DNA of 64,000 nucleotides from Amycolatopsis japonica (GTDB lineage Bacteria; Actinomycetota; Actinomycetes; Mycobacteriales; Pseudonocardiaceae): NCBI RefSeq assembly GCF_000732925.1, contig NZ_CP008953.1, positions 4,402,001 to 4,466,000 of the forward strand, read 5' to 3'. Shown piece by piece: positions 54,506 to 63,428 of this stretch (position 1 is its first letter; each line of letters starts with the position of its first letter). The notes under the pieces were generated by a model. It saw only the letters and a program-made list of their open reading frames with translations, ran no database searches and was not told where the DNA came from. The position numbers and the translations under genes were made by a program.

Positions 54506-55716
54506 AGCCGGCTCCGGTCGAGACCACGCAACCCGAAGGCGCAGACGGCCCCGATCACCGTCAGGGCGAGCCAGGGGAACTCCGGGAAACCGGCCCGGCG
54601 TGCGAGGTCGAAAACGGTGCCGGTGAACAGGTTGCCGAGAAGAATGCCCACGCCGACGATCGTGTTGTAGAAGCCGTAATGCGTGGCGACGAGCCGATCG
54701 CCGGAAAGCCGCACGACGGTGTCCATTTCGAACGGGAAGACGACGACCGTCCCCACCGCCAGCAGGGCCGCGGAGACGAGCAATCCGGCTCCCGCGACGA
54801 CCGGACCCGCCCTGGCGACGGTCAGCGGCGCGACGAAGGCCGCGGCCATGAACGTCATGCCCACGGCCAGGCAGGTGCCGGGCGGCCACCGGTCCTTGGC
54901 CCAGGCCGTGATCTTGAGCTGCCCGGCGATCGCGAGGCCGCCCGAGATCACGAACAGCCCGGCGATGAGCACGGTCGCCGACGTCTCCGATCCGGTGATC
55001 CGGCGGGCCTCCATCGGAAGCGCCAGATAGGTCTGGAAGGACAGCACGTACGAGCCGATCATGACCAGCGCGAAGAGCAGGAAGGAGCGATTCGCCACGA
55101 CGGCGCGCCAGTCCGACCAGACCGACGAGCGGTCGCGTTCGTTCTCGTGCGCGGGCAGCGCCCGTATCTGCACCACGGTCAGGACGCCGAAGACGGCGGC
55201 GGCGACCAGGCAGGTCAACCGGAAGTCGACGGCGGTCAGCGCGAGCCCGACCACCGGCCCGGCGAGGATCCCGCCCTGGTAGAACACGTTGAACACCGAG
55301 AAGGCCTCGAGCCGCCGCTCCCCCGCGTCCGCGGCCAGATAGGCGCGGACCGCCGGGTTGAACAACGCCCCGGCGAAACCGGTGGCCGCGGACGCGACGA
55401 TCAGCGACGGCAGGGACGAAGTCACGCTCAACAACGCGAACCCCGCCGTCCTCAGCACGCATCCGGCGACGATGAGCGGTTTGTAGCCGAACCGGTCGGC
55501 CAGTGTGCCCCCGACCAGGAACATGCCCTGCTGCGAGAAGTTCCGGATGCCCAGCACCAGGCCGACAGCCCAGCCCGCCAGCCCCAGCGGGCCCGAAAGG
55601 TAGCCCGCCAGGTACGGCATCAGCATGTAGAACCCGACGTTGATGGTGAACTGGTTGACCATCAACACCTTGCTGGGCCGGTCGAACGACCGGAACCGCT
55701 CGGCGAACCCCGTCAC
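54484..55716 (-). CDS. MFS exporter
   Basis: A 410-residue major facilitator protein of about 12 membrane helices; the loop [17 protein letters not shown] between helices 2 and 3 is the MFS signature A. It starts at GTG 55716 overlapping by 4 nt the stop of the cysteine-synthase-like gene, so it probably exports that enzyme's product or a derivative. Confidence 0.9.
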   Translation of the reverse strand: MTGFAERFRSFDRPSKVLMVNQFTINVGFYMLMPYLAGYLSGPLGLAGWAVGLVLGIRNFSQQGMFLVGGTLADRFGYKPLIVAGCVLRTAGFALLSVTSSLPSLIVASAATGFAGALFNPAVRAYLAADAGERRLEAFSVFNVFYQGGILAGPVVGLALTAVDFRLTCLVAAAVFGVLTVVQIRALPAHENERDRSSVWSDWRAVVANRSFLLFALVMIGSYVLSFQTYLALPMEARRITGSETSATVLIAGLFVISGGLAIAGQLKITAWAKDRWPPGTCLAVGMTFMAAAFVAPLTVARAGPVVAGAGLLVSAALLAVGTVVVFPFEMDTVVRLSGDRLVATHYGFYNTIVGVGILLGNLFTGTVFDLARRAGFPEFPWLALTVIGAVCAFGLRGLDRSRLQTSVVQ

Positions 55717-56762
55717 AGCGCGGGATCCACGATCGTGCGGCACCGGGTCCAGCGTTCCACCACGCGGTCGCCGGGGTGGCCGATGACGTCCGGTTCCCTC
55801 GCCGGGACCACGTCGAGCAGCCCGTGTCCCGCGCAGTACTCGTCGTTGTAGACGGTGTCGAAGTAACGCTGGGGGCCGTCCGGGAAGACCGCGGCGATCC
55901 GCACGTCCGGATCGTGTGTGCGGGCCAGCCAGGCGGCCACGAGGGCGACCGCGCCGACGCTCCAGCCGCCGGTCGCGTACTGCGCCGCGGCGAGACGGCG
56001 GCAGGTCCACACCGCTTCGGCCGGGGCGACCCAGTGGACCTCCTCGAACGCGTCGTAATCGACGTTGCGCGGATGGATGCTCGATCCGAGCCCCCGCATC
56101 AGCCGTGAGGTGGCGGGCTGCCCGAAGATCGTCGAGCCCACGGTGTCCACGCCGATCAGGCGCAGATGCGGGGAATACCGCCGCAGCGCGCGGAAGGTCC
56201 CGGCCGAATGCCCGCCGGTGCCGACCGAGCACACCAGCACGTCGATCCGGCCCAGCTGCGCGGCCAGTTCCTCGGCCAAACCCGCGTACGCGTCGACGTT
56301 GTCCGGGTTGTGGTACTGGTCGGGGCACCAGGAACCGGGCTGTTCCGCCAATACCCGCTGGACCCGGTCACGGCGTGCCTGCTGCCAGCCGCCCACCGGA
56401 TGAGGCTCGGTGACGAGGTCGACGCGGGTGCCGTGCGCGGTGAGCATCCGTCGCACGATCGGTTCCATCCCGGGATCGGTGACGAGAGTGACCGGATGCC
56501 CGTGGACGATCCCGGCCAGCGCGAGCCCGAGCCCGAGTGTCCCGCTGGTCGACTCGACGATCGTCGCGCCGTCGGCCAGCTCGCCGCGGGCCTTGGCCGC
56601 CGCCACCATGTGCAACGCGGGGCGGTCCTTCATGCCGCCGGGGTTGAAGCCCTCCAGTTTGGCCCAGAAACCCTTACCGGAGCCGGTGAGTCGTTCGTCG
56701 ATCCAGAGCACGGGTGTGTTGCCGACGGCCGGCGCCGCGCGCCGGGGCAGGACAGCGTTCAT
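55713..56762 (-). CDS. PLP-dependent cysteine-synthase-like enzyme (SbnA-type)
   Basis: A 349-residue fold-type II PLP enzyme. The PLP lysine lies in [15 protein letters not shown]; the substrate loop reads STSGTLG instead of the usual STSGNTG; the phosphate loop is VGTGGHSAG. The C-terminal [18 protein letters not shown] resembles SbnA-like enzymes that join O-phosphoserine to an amino-acid amine. The Asn-to-Thr change in the substrate loop argues against plain cysteine synthesis. It is coupled to an MFS exporter. Confidence 0.82.
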   Translation of the reverse strand: MNAVLPRRAAPAVGNTPVLWIDERLTGSGKGFWAKLEGFNPGGMKDRPALHMVAAAKARGELADGATIVESTSGTLGLGLALAGIVHGHPVTLVTDPGMEPIVRRMLTAHGTRVDLVTEPHPVGGWQQARRDRVQRVLAEQPGSWCPDQYHNPDNVDAYAGLAEELAAQLGRIDVLVCSVGTGGHSAGTFRALRRYSPHLRLIGVDTVGSTIFGQPATSRLMRGLGSSIHPRNVDYDAFEEVHWVAPAEAVWTCRRLAAAQYATGGWSVGAVALVAAWLARTHDPDVRIAAVFPDGPQRYFDTVYNDEYCAGHGLLDVVPAREPDVIGHPGDRVVERWTRCRTIVDPAL

Positions 56763-56816
56763 CGAGGATTCGTCTTTCTGTGCTGTGCGGACGGGAACAG
56801 GACGGCGCGAGGTCCG

Positions 56817-57155
56817 TCACGTCCGCCAAACGCACAGCTCGACGAGTGTCCGGTGTCCGCTCCGGACAGCGGAAAGCAAACGCGTCTTCTCTTGCGGCAC
56901 AGGCGAAAGCACACGCGCCGCCGGGGAAGGGAGGTCCGGCGTGGACGGAGATTCCTCGCTGCGTACGGCGAGGGCGGGGAGCGAGCGGGCGTGCACGTGT
57001 CCCTCGCGCGGCGGGCACGAGAAGTCATGGGCAGCCGATGTGACGGCGATGGCCTCGCCGTGCCCGTCCAGGCAGGCGACGGTTCCCGAACCCGCCGCGA
57101 CCAGCAGCAGCAAGGCCACCACGAGTCGACGAAGAGTAGCCGAAGAGACACTCAC
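56817..57155 (-). CDS. Small exported/anchored hypothetical protein
   Basis: About 112 residues from GTG 57155 (GTG 57164 also possible). LRRLVVALLLLVAAGSGTVAC looks like a signal peptide or lipoprotein leader. The rest contains DFSCPPREGHVHARSLPALAV and a C-terminal LVELCVWRT. High third-position GC supports coding. It lies 54 nt upstream of the PLP enzyme on the same strand, in the same putative operon. I do not recognise a family. Confidence 0.55.
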   Translation of the reverse strand: MSVSSATLRRLVVALLLLVAAGSGTVACLDGHGEAIAVTSAAHDFSCPPREGHVHARSLPALAVRSEESPSTPDLPSPAARVLSPVPQEKTRLLSAVRSGHRTLVELCVWRT

Positions 57156-57189
57156 GGTTCCCACCGTAGCAAACTCCCATGAGACCTAG

Positions 57190-57257
57190 TACTAGCCGTC
57201 TTAGTAGGACTTCACCGGGCACTCACAACCGTCCCCGTACTACTAAGCGCGATAGTT
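57190..57257. promoter_or_regulatory. Two candidate BlaI operators (TACTA-N7-TAGT)
   Basis: TACTA-N7-TAGTA at 57190-57206 and TACTA-N7-TAGTT at 57241-57257 are inverted repeats 51 bp apart (about five helical turns). They lie between the divergent small-protein gene and the NlpC/P60-BlaI-M56 operon. TACTA/TAGTA half-sites resemble BlaI/MecI operators. The BlaI gene downstream makes it the natural ligand. Confidence 0.6.
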
Positions 57258-57287
57258 GAACCCTGCTCGACAGGAGATTCGGTACCC

Positions 57288-58334
57288 GTGACCCCCTATC
57301 GGCGCTCGTCGCGGCATCCCCTCGCCGCCACCGCCGCCCTCATGCTCCTCGGCTTCGGCGCGCTCCCCGCGAGCGCGCAACCGGCCCCGGACGGCCAGGA
57401 TCCGATGCGGCGCTATCAGGAACTCGGCGCCCAAGCGGCCAAGGCCGACGAGGACCTGCAGGAATCCCAGGACCGGTTGAAGACCCGTGAAACCGAGCGT
57501 GACCAGGCGACGGCGGCCCTCGGCCGGGCCGACGGAGACCTCACGCTGGCCCAGTCGGCGATCGATCGCTTCCGGCCCCAGGTCGAAGTGATCGCGCGGT
57601 CCGCGATGAGCGGCGAACGGCTCGGCAACGCCGTCCTGCTGCTCGACAGCGGCAGCAGGCAGGAGTTCCTCGACCGTTCTTCGGCGCTGTCGGTCCTGGC
57701 CGACGAGAAGGCCAAGGCGTTGAACGGCCTGCGTGACGCGCTCGGGAAGGCCCAGGCGGCACGCGCCACGGCGGCGGACGCGCGGGAAACGGCCCAGCTC
57801 GCGGCGAACGACGCGACGGTGGCGCTGGAGCAGGTCCGCACCCGCAAGAAGGACCTCGACGACCAGATCGCCAAGGTGCGGCAGGCACTCGGCGAACTGC
57901 CGGCCGCGGACAAGGCGAAACTCGGCAAGGTCCAGGACAAGGGCTCCTATCTCGGCCCGCCCGGCGCCGCGAACGACGCGCTGCAGGCGGCGCTGTCCAA
58001 ACGGGGCTCGCAATACGAATGGGGCGCCACCGGCCCGAGCGAATTCGACTGCTCCGGCCTGACGTCGTGGGCGTACAAGCAGGCGGGCATCTCGCTTCCG
58101 CGCACCAGCCGTCAGCAGTACACCGTGGGGAAGCCCGTCCCGCTGGACGCGCTCGTGCCCGGCGACCTCGTCTTCTACGACGACGGCACCGGCGATCCCG
58201 GCGCCATCCACCACGTCGGCATGTACGTCGGCAGCGGCAAGATGGTCGACGCGCCGACCGAGGGCCAGCTCGTCGACGTCCGCTCGGTCAAGGGCGACGG
58301 GCACCTGATGGGCGCGCGGCGCGTCGTCGGCTGA
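57288..58334 (+). CDS. Secreted NlpC/P60 peptidoglycan endopeptidase (RipA-like)
   Basis: A 348-residue exported cell-wall hydrolase from GTG 57288 (CAGGAG upstream). Signal peptide to about PASAQ; residues about 45-205 form a long coiled coil rich in Ala, Glu and Lys; residues about 225-348 are NlpC/P60 with catalytic Cys255 (FDCSGLTSW) and His in IHHVGMY. It should cut the stem peptide of peptidoglycan. It heads an operon with BlaI and M56 genes, suggesting control by cell-wall stress. Confidence 0.93.
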   Translation: MTPYRRSSRHPLAATAALMLLGFGALPASAQPAPDGQDPMRRYQELGAQAAKADEDLQESQDRLKTRETERDQATAALGRADGDLTLAQSAIDRFRPQVEVIARSAMSGERLGNAVLLLDSGSRQEFLDRSSALSVLADEKAKALNGLRDALGKAQAARATAADARETAQLAANDATVALEQVRTRKKDLDDQIAKVRQALGELPAADKAKLGKVQDKGSYLGPPGAANDALQAALSKRGSQYEWGATGPSEFDCSGLTSWAYKQAGISLPRTSRQQYTVGKPVPLDALVPGDLVFYDDGTGDPGAIHHVGMYVGSGKMVDAPTEGQLVDVRSVKGDGHLMGARRVVG

Positions 58335-58371
58335 GCGGGGGCGGCACAGTATCCTTCCCGGCGGAGGTGTC

Positions 58372-58734
58372 ATGCAACGGCTGGGCGAGCTCGAAGCATC
58401 GGTGATGGACGTGCTCTGGGACGCGGCGGAACCCTTGCGGGTGCGCCAGGTCCTCGAGGCGATCAACCGGAATCGCGACCTCGCCTACACCACGGTGATG
58501 ACCGTGCTCGACAACCTGCACCGCAAGGAATGGGTCGAACGCGAAATGGAGAATCGCGCGTATCGCTACCGCGCCGTGGCGACCCGCGAGGAGGCCACCG
58601 CGCAAAGCCTCCGAGAACTCCTCGACGCTTCGGAAGACCGGGAATCCGTGCTGCTGCATTTCGCGCGCTCGGTCACCGAAGAGGAGTCGGACATCCTGCG
58701 GCGGGCCTTGCGACGGAAGCCCGGCAAGCGATGA
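58372..58734 (+). CDS. BlaI/MecI-family repressor
   Basis: A 120-residue winged-helix repressor: LGELEASVMDVLWDAAEPLRV, AYTTVMTVLDNLHRKEWVER (recognition helix), then a helical dimerisation tail. ATG 58372 has GGAGGTG upstream. It overlaps the M56 protease gene by 4 nt (ATGA), the classic BlaI-BlaR pairing. It probably binds the TACTA-N7-TAGT sites in front of the NlpC/P60 gene. Confidence 0.93.
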   Translation: MQRLGELEASVMDVLWDAAEPLRVRQVLEAINRNRDLAYTTVMTVLDNLHRKEWVEREMENRAYRYRAVATREEATAQSLRELLDASEDRESVLLHFARSVTEEESDILRRALRRKPGKR

Positions 58735-59636
58735 TCCTGGCGGCGGTGCTCCTGTTCGGCGTCGTGGTGACCGGCTGGTTCTCACCCCGGCTGCTGGGCA
58801 GGCTGACCGCCGGCGGAATCAGCCCCGGCACGGCGCTCGCGTGGTGGCTGCTGACCGCGGTGGGCGTCCTCACCGGCACGCTTGGTGCAGTTCTGCTCCT
58901 CGTCCTGCCGGACCACGGTCCCGCGGGGGCCATCACCCGGATCCTCCACGAATGCTGGGCGGCCGTCGGCCACAGCGGGCTTCCGGGCCTCGATCCGGTC
59001 GCCGGGACCTTCGCCGCCATCGCGCTCGCGATCGCGGCGGCCCGGCTCGCGCTGTCCACCGCGCGGCGGCGGAAACGCAGCACACTGCTGCACCGGCGCC
59101 ATCTCGATGTGCTCCGCCTGTCCGGATCGCGACCGGGGCCGACCCTGTGGCTGCCCGACGATCGTCCGATCGCCTACAGCCTCGGCGGCCGCGACGGCCT
59201 GATCGTCGCCAGTCAGGGCCTGGCCGGGAGGCTGTCGTCCCGCGAACTGGCCGCGGTGTTGGCCCACGAACGCGCCCATCTGCGCGGCAGGCATCACTTC
59301 CTGGCCGGCTGCGCCGAAACACTCGGCCGCACGTTGCGGTTCGTGCCGCTCATGCGCGAACTCCCCGGCGCGGTCCGGCTGCTGGTCGAACTGGCCGCCG
59401 ACCGGGCGGCCGCGGCCGGGCACGGACCGGACACCGTGCGCTCGGCGCTGTTGTCCATCCAGGCCGCCGACGGCGACACCGCGCTCCGGCTGCGCTGGCT
59501 GGCGCGGCACCCGAGCGGGCCGTCGCGATTTCCGGAACGGGTGCGGGCCGTCGCGGGCGGAACACTGGCCCTGTTCGCCCCGCCCGTGCTCACCGTCGGC
59601 GTGATGTTCACGGCGGGCCTTGTTTCCTGCTGGTGA
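58731..59636 (+). CDS. M56-family membrane metallopeptidase (BlaR1-like, no sensor domain)
   Basis: A 301-residue membrane protein with about four hydrophobic segments and the zinc motif HERAH (His179, Glu180, His183). BlaR1-type proteins cleave or inactivate BlaI upon signal. This one lacks the long extracellular penicillin-binding sensor of BlaR1/MecR1, as do many actinobacterial homologues. ATGA overlap with BlaI. Confidence 0.92.
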   Translation: MILAAVLLFGVVVTGWFSPRLLGRLTAGGISPGTALAWWLLTAVGVLTGTLGAVLLLVLPDHGPAGAITRILHECWAAVGHSGLPGLDPVAGTFAAIALAIAAARLALSTARRRKRSTLLHRRHLDVLRLSGSRPGPTLWLPDDRPIAYSLGGRDGLIVASQGLAGRLSSRELAAVLAHERAHLRGRHHFLAGCAETLGRTLRFVPLMRELPGAVRLLVELAADRAAAAGHGPDTVRSALLSIQAADGDTALRLRWLARHPSGPSRFPERVRAVAGGTLALFAPPVLTVGVMFTAGLVSCW

Positions 59637-59644
59637 AAGAAACG

Positions 59645-59669
59645 CGTTCGTCACCGATGCGGACGAACG
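59645..59669 (+). terminator. Hairpin after M56 gene
   Basis: CGTTCGTC and GACGAACG form an 8-bp stem with a 9-nt loop 8 nt after the stop. The rest of the 59670-59945 gap shows no gene; it must hold the protease promoter but I cannot assign its elements. Confidence 0.5.
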
Positions 59670-59945
59670 GGTTCAGCACGGACACCATCAGGTGATCCGC
59701 GTTTTCCGGCCTTGACCGCGTCTTTCCCGAACGGACGCACACACGTCGCTGTCAGTCGTTCGCCGGTCAGGGAATCGGGGACGGCAAATCGTGCAGTTTC
59801 CACTCACAAGAGTGAGGGATGACCATTCCACTGAGCCGGAAAGGCGAATTCGCAGCGCTACTCAAATGGCGGCATTCGCGCGACATCCCGTTGTCGTAAC
59901 GTCGAATGAAGAGGGTTTCCCGCACTGAATTTCCTGGAGGTTTTC

Positions 59946-61040
59946 GTGATCCGACGCCCCCTGCGCACCCTGACCGTCCTGATCGGCGCCGCGGCGGCAG
60001 TCACCGCTTTCGCGTCCCCGGCTTCGGCGGCGACATCGGTGCTGAACGAAGCTGCCGGACCGGTCACTTTGGCCGCCGCGCAGCAGAAACTCGGCACCTC
60101 GCTCGGCGCCGCGTTCGCCGGCACCTGGCTGGACACCACGACCGGCGAACTCGTCGTCGGCACCACCGACGCGCGCCAGTCGGCCAGGATCCGCGCCGCG
60201 GGCGCGAATCCGAAGGTACTCAGGCACAGCGCCGCCGAATTGAAGCGAATTCAGTCCACATTGGACAACAGAACCGCGGATCTGCCCGATTCGGTCGCCG
60301 GCTGGTACGTCGACGTACCGGCGAACGAGGTCGTGGTGAGCGTGGTGGGCGGTGATCCCGCGGGCCGGGCATGGGCCGCCTCCGCCGGCGTACCGGTGCG
60401 GGTGGAGCAGGTGAAGAGCGCGCCGCGGCCGTTATGGAGCGTGGTCGGCGGGCAGGGTCTGTACTTCAGCGGTGGCGCCTGCTCGGTCGGGTTCAACGCC
60501 TACGACGATGACGATCATTACGTGATCACCGCGGGCCACTGCACCGAACTCGGCGGCACCGTGCGCGGCGTCGGCGGCACGATCGGCAAGGTCGCGAAAT
60601 CGTCCTTCCCCGGGAACGACTACGGGACGGTCAAGGTGACGCATTCCGACGTCTCGACCCCGCCCCGGGTCGACCGCTACGAGGACGGTTCCGACGTGCG
60701 GATCGAGGGGGCCGACGTGGTCGGCGTCGGCGGCCGGATCTGCCGGTCCGGGATCACCACCCACTGGCACTGCGGACGCGTCGAAGCGTTGGACCAGACG
60801 GTGAACTACGGCAACGGGAACATCGTGCGAGGTCTCACCCAGACCGACGCCTGCGCCGAGCCCGGTGACTCCGGCGGCTCGTTCGTCAGCCGACCTTCGT
60901 CGGGCTCCGGCACGAAACTGGTGCAGGCGCAGGGCATGACCTCGGGCGGTTCCGGTGACTGCAGCGAAGGCGGCACCACGTTCTTCCAGCCCGTCAAGGA
61001 GGTGCTCGACCGCTACGACCTGACGCTGGAAAAGGACTGA
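59946..61040 (+). CDS. Secreted S1-family serine protease (streptogrisin/alpha-lytic type)
   Basis: A 364-residue preproprotease from GTG 59946 (GGAGG upstream): signal peptide to about PASAAT (residue 29), propeptide of about 140 residues, then a chymotrypsin-fold domain with the triad TAGHC (His), GNDYGTV (Asp) and EPGDSGGS (Ser). Six Cys in the mature part can form three disulfides. It is an extracellular nutrient protease; its 3' end overlaps the convergent gene by 28 bp. Confidence 0.94.
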   Translation: MIRRPLRTLTVLIGAAAAVTAFASPASAATSVLNEAAGPVTLAAAQQKLGTSLGAAFAGTWLDTTTGELVVGTTDARQSARIRAAGANPKVLRHSAAELKRIQSTLDNRTADLPDSVAGWYVDVPANEVVVSVVGGDPAGRAWAASAGVPVRVEQVKSAPRPLWSVVGGQGLYFSGGACSVGFNAYDDDDHYVITAGHCTELGGTVRGVGGTIGKVAKSSFPGNDYGTVKVTHSDVSTPPRVDRYEDGSDVRIEGADVVGVGGRICRSGITTHWHCGRVEALDQTVNYGNGNIVRGLTQTDACAEPGDSGGSFVSRPSSGSGTKLVQAQGMTSGGSGDCSEGGTTFFQPVKEVLDRYDLTLEKD

Positions 61041-61426
61041 TCTCCCGCGGCGAGGGGCGACCGGTCCTCCGGTCGCCCCTCGATCAGCGCGGCGAGCTCC
61101 CCCGCTTCGAGGACGAGCGTCTCGATCTCGGCCCAGCGGCGGCGGATCCGCTCGGGATCGGCGACCAGCGTGCCGGAAACCATGCCCAGGAACAGGTTCG
61201 CGTCCGTCCCGATCTCCGCGAGACGCAGGAAGGGGCGGCGTTCCTCTTCGGTTCCCGCTCCGTGCGACGCGGCCCGTTCGCGGGCGCGCATCCCGGCGTC
61301 GTGGCAGGCGTCGACGAGCAGGGTCCGGATCTCCTCCGTCCGGTTGCCCGGGCTAGCGGGAGGTTTCCCCATCAGCGGGAAGATGTTCCAGGCCACCGAC
61401 AGGAGACAGTCGGCCACGTCGTCCAT
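61013..61426 (-). CDS. Hypothetical helical protein
   Basis: About 137 residues from ATG 61426 (GTG 61441 also possible): MDDVADCLLSVAWNIFPLMG, TLLVDACHDAGMRARERAAS, RRRWAEIETLVLEAGELAAL. It is predicted all-helical with no membrane segment or signal. A longer in-frame extension would cross the palindromic repeat at 61566-61618 and is not credible. I recognise no family. It is convergent with the protease gene and shares 28 bp of 3' end with it. Confidence 0.6.
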   Translation of the reverse strand: MDDVADCLLSVAWNIFPLMGKPPASPGNRTEEIRTLLVDACHDAGMRARERAASHGAGTEEERRPFLRLAEIGTDANLFLGMVSGTLVADPERIRRRWAEIETLVLEAGELAALIEGRPEDRSPLAAGDQSFSSVRS

Positions 61427-61565
61427 CGACTCCACATCCACCGGGCGAGTGTTCCGGCCCGCGCCTCCTGCCAGGCGGAATGACTCGCGGGAACGGCAGG
61501 GTCGACCCGATCGGGTGGCGAGTCTCGTGAGTGGCGAGGCGGTACCGGGCCAGGCCACGGCCGAC

Positions 61566-61618
61566 GTTGCGAAAGCCACTTTCGCAACCTTCAACGTTGC
61601 GAAAGTGGCTTTCGCAAC
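61566..61618. repeat. Nested palindromic repeat, two 23-bp units
   Basis: GTTGCGAAAGCCACTTTCGCAAC (split: GTTGCGAAAG, CCA, CTTTCGCAAC) at 61566-61588 and its exact reverse complement at 61596-61618 are separated by 7 nt. Each unit is itself a 10-bp-arm palindrome. It lies in the 61427-61678 gap, which shows no gene, between a hypothetical gene and the end of the VanZ gene. Confidence 0.9.
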
Positions 61619-61678
61619 CCCCTGCCACGGCCGACACGCGGCGACGGCCGAGCGTCGTCCGTCCAGCACCAACGGGTC

Positions 61679-62791
61679 CTAACCGTCCTTCCCACTCACG
61701 AGACTCGGCACCTCCTGGTCGTCGAGCGCCCGCACGTCGGCCATGCGCAGGCCGGCGATCAGCCCGGAAAGTCCTTGGTGACCTTCGGGCCGGATCGCGA
61801 GGATGCCGCTGGCGAAGAACAGCAAGTTCGCGAGCGGCTCGAAGCCGCCGTTGACCACCGACGCCAGGGTGAGCAGCGTGAAGTAGCCGCCGGACCCGGT
61901 CAGGAATCGCACGATCATCCGCCACAGGGCGGGTTTCCCGCCGTCCGGACCGGCGGGGCGCAGCAACACGACGCGCTGCCCGAAGCTGGCGCCGTTACCC
62001 GCCACCGGGATGACGAACAGCAGGAGCAGCGCGGGCAGGAAGGTGCCGATCAGCGCGGTGACCACGGTGGTCGGTTCACCCACGAGCAGGGTCGTCACGA
62101 TCCCGACCGTCGTGCCGAGCAGGATGACGGACACGACGTCGACGGCCATCCCGAGCAAGCGGCGCCGCGCGGTGACCGGCCGCGGGGCCCCGGGCGGCGC
62201 GGACGGTTCGTTCCCCGGCAGCAGCCGCAGCAACGGGGCGAGCCCGAACCCGACGGCGGCGCCGAGGGTGTTGGTCAGCAGGTCGTCGACGTCGGCCAGC
62301 CGGTACGGGCACTCGAACAGGAACCAGACCCCGGTCAGCTGGGTGCCTTCGATGAACAGCGAGACCGCGAAGCCGATGGCGACGGTGGTGAGGAAACCCC
62401 GCCGGAAGAGGTGCCGCACGAACATCCCCAGCGGCACGAACAAGGCGACGTTGAACACCGCCTGCTGGACGGCCGGATTGCGCAGGAACGCCCGCAGCCC
62501 CGCGCCGGTCTGTTCACGGCGGATGTCGGCGACGAACTGGAAGGGGCGCAGTTGCAGATGGCTGGACGCGTGTTCGGCACACCACGCCGTCGTCGTCTCC
62601 GGGATGGGGAGCAACGTGTACGTCCACAGCGACATGGCGTAGACCAGGAACCCGAACACCAGCAGAACCCGCCAGAGCCCGAGTTCGCCGCGGCGCCGGT
62701 AACTCGCGGCGATGTACGGGACGGCCAGGAAGCCCGCGAGCACGAAACCCGCGAACACCGCGATGACCGCGGAGATGGTCGGATCAGTCAC
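61679..62791 (-). CDS. VanZ-RDD membrane protein
   Basis: A 370-residue polytopic protein from GTG 62791: VanZ-like N-terminal half (helices with NVALFVPLGMFVRHLF, SLFIEGTQLTG and ADVDDLLTNTLGAAVGF) followed by an RDD-type domain (RRLLGMAVDVVSVILLG, GQRVVLLRP). VanZ homologues are linked to teicoplanin/lipoglycopeptide tolerance, but most family members are uncharacterised. It overlaps the preceding gene by 8 nt. Confidence 0.88.
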   Translation of the reverse strand: MTDPTISAVIAVFAGFVLAGFLAVPYIAASYRRRGELGLWRVLLVFGFLVYAMSLWTYTLLPIPETTTAWCAEHASSHLQLRPFQFVADIRREQTGAGLRAFLRNPAVQQAVFNVALFVPLGMFVRHLFRRGFLTTVAIGFAVSLFIEGTQLTGVWFLFECPYRLADVDDLLTNTLGAAVGFGLAPLLRLLPGNEPSAPPGAPRPVTARRRLLGMAVDVVSVILLGTTVGIVTTLLVGEPTTVVTALIGTFLPALLLLFVIPVAGNGASFGQRVVLLRPAGPDGGKPALWRMIVRFLTGSGGYFTLLTLASVVNGGFEPLANLLFFASGILAIRPEGHQGLSGLIAGLRMADVRALDDQEVPSLVSGKDG

Positions 62792-63089
62792 TCGCGGAAG
62801 CTAACAACGCGCGCTCCGGCGCACATGTCACGCCACCTGGCCGGGTGACGGTGTCGGAGGGCGCCAGCGTTCGCTGATGCGCGAGCGCCGCGATGGCGAA
62901 GGTCAGGTGGACGACGACCCAGTTGCGGTCTTCGCGATGGACCCGCTGCAGCAGGTCGAGGGAAGCATCGCCCGGCGTACGGCCCTGACGGCAGGCGTCG
63001 ACGAACGCCTGGGTCAGTTCGTCGACGTTCCTCCGGAACTCCGCGAAGGTGTCGGAGGGCTGGGCGTTGGTGCAGAAATCCACGGTCAC
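62784..63089 (-). CDS. Small hypothetical helical protein
   Basis: About 101 residues from GTG 63089: SDTFAEFRRNVDELTQAFVD, GDASLDLLQRVHREDRNWVV, LTFAIAALAH. No signal or clear membrane anchor. Overlap with the VanZ-RDD start suggests cotranscription. An upstream GTG (63146) would add 19 residues. Family unknown. Confidence 0.55.
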   Translation of the reverse strand: MTVDFCTNAQPSDTFAEFRRNVDELTQAFVDACRQGRTPGDASLDLLQRVHREDRNWVVVHLTFAIAALAHQRTLAPSDTVTRPGGVTCAPERALLASASD

Positions 63090-63184
63090 GTCACAGAGCG
63101 TTCCATAGCGCGACACAAAGTTACGAATTGGCGGAGCGCGAATCACTCACGTGAGGTAGTCCGGGAGCGACTCTGTGCTCTGCG

Positions 63185-63349
63185 TCACGCTGACGCGAGC
63201 CCGGCGGGCACGCGGCGTTCCCGTTCGGCCGCCTTCGCCCGGCGGGTGACCGGGAAGCGCTGGTCGAGTTCGACCAGCAGCGGCGTCGCCGCCATCAGCG
63301 CCAGAAGCGCGAACCCGGCGTAGGCACCCAAAGTCGCGATGATCGTCAT
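63185..63349 (-). CDS. Small single-TM membrane protein
   Basis: A 54-residue protein from ATG 63349 with a strong GAGGAGG 6 nt upstream: MTIIATLGAYAGFALLALMA is a membrane segment, followed by a basic tail RRAKAAERERRVP. It is too small to assign; the ribosome site supports expression. Confidence 0.6.
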   Translation of the reverse strand: MTIIATLGAYAGFALLALMAATPLLVELDQRFPVTRRAKAAERERRVPAGLASA

Positions 63350-63428
63350 TTCGGCCTCCTCGTTCCCGTGCCGCCCGTTCCGGCGGCCTGGAACCAGGAT
63401 CGCCTCCCGGCAGGGGGCGGCGGATCGG

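Noticed and set aside
57025-57222. 65-codon minus-strand frame overlapping the small exported protein gene
   Set aside because: It is in another frame, runs through the operator region and has no ribosome site or coding bias.
61427-61672. N-terminal extension of the hypothetical protein at 61013
   Set aside because: It would translate through the nested palindromic repeat; composition changes there and a good ATG lies downstream.
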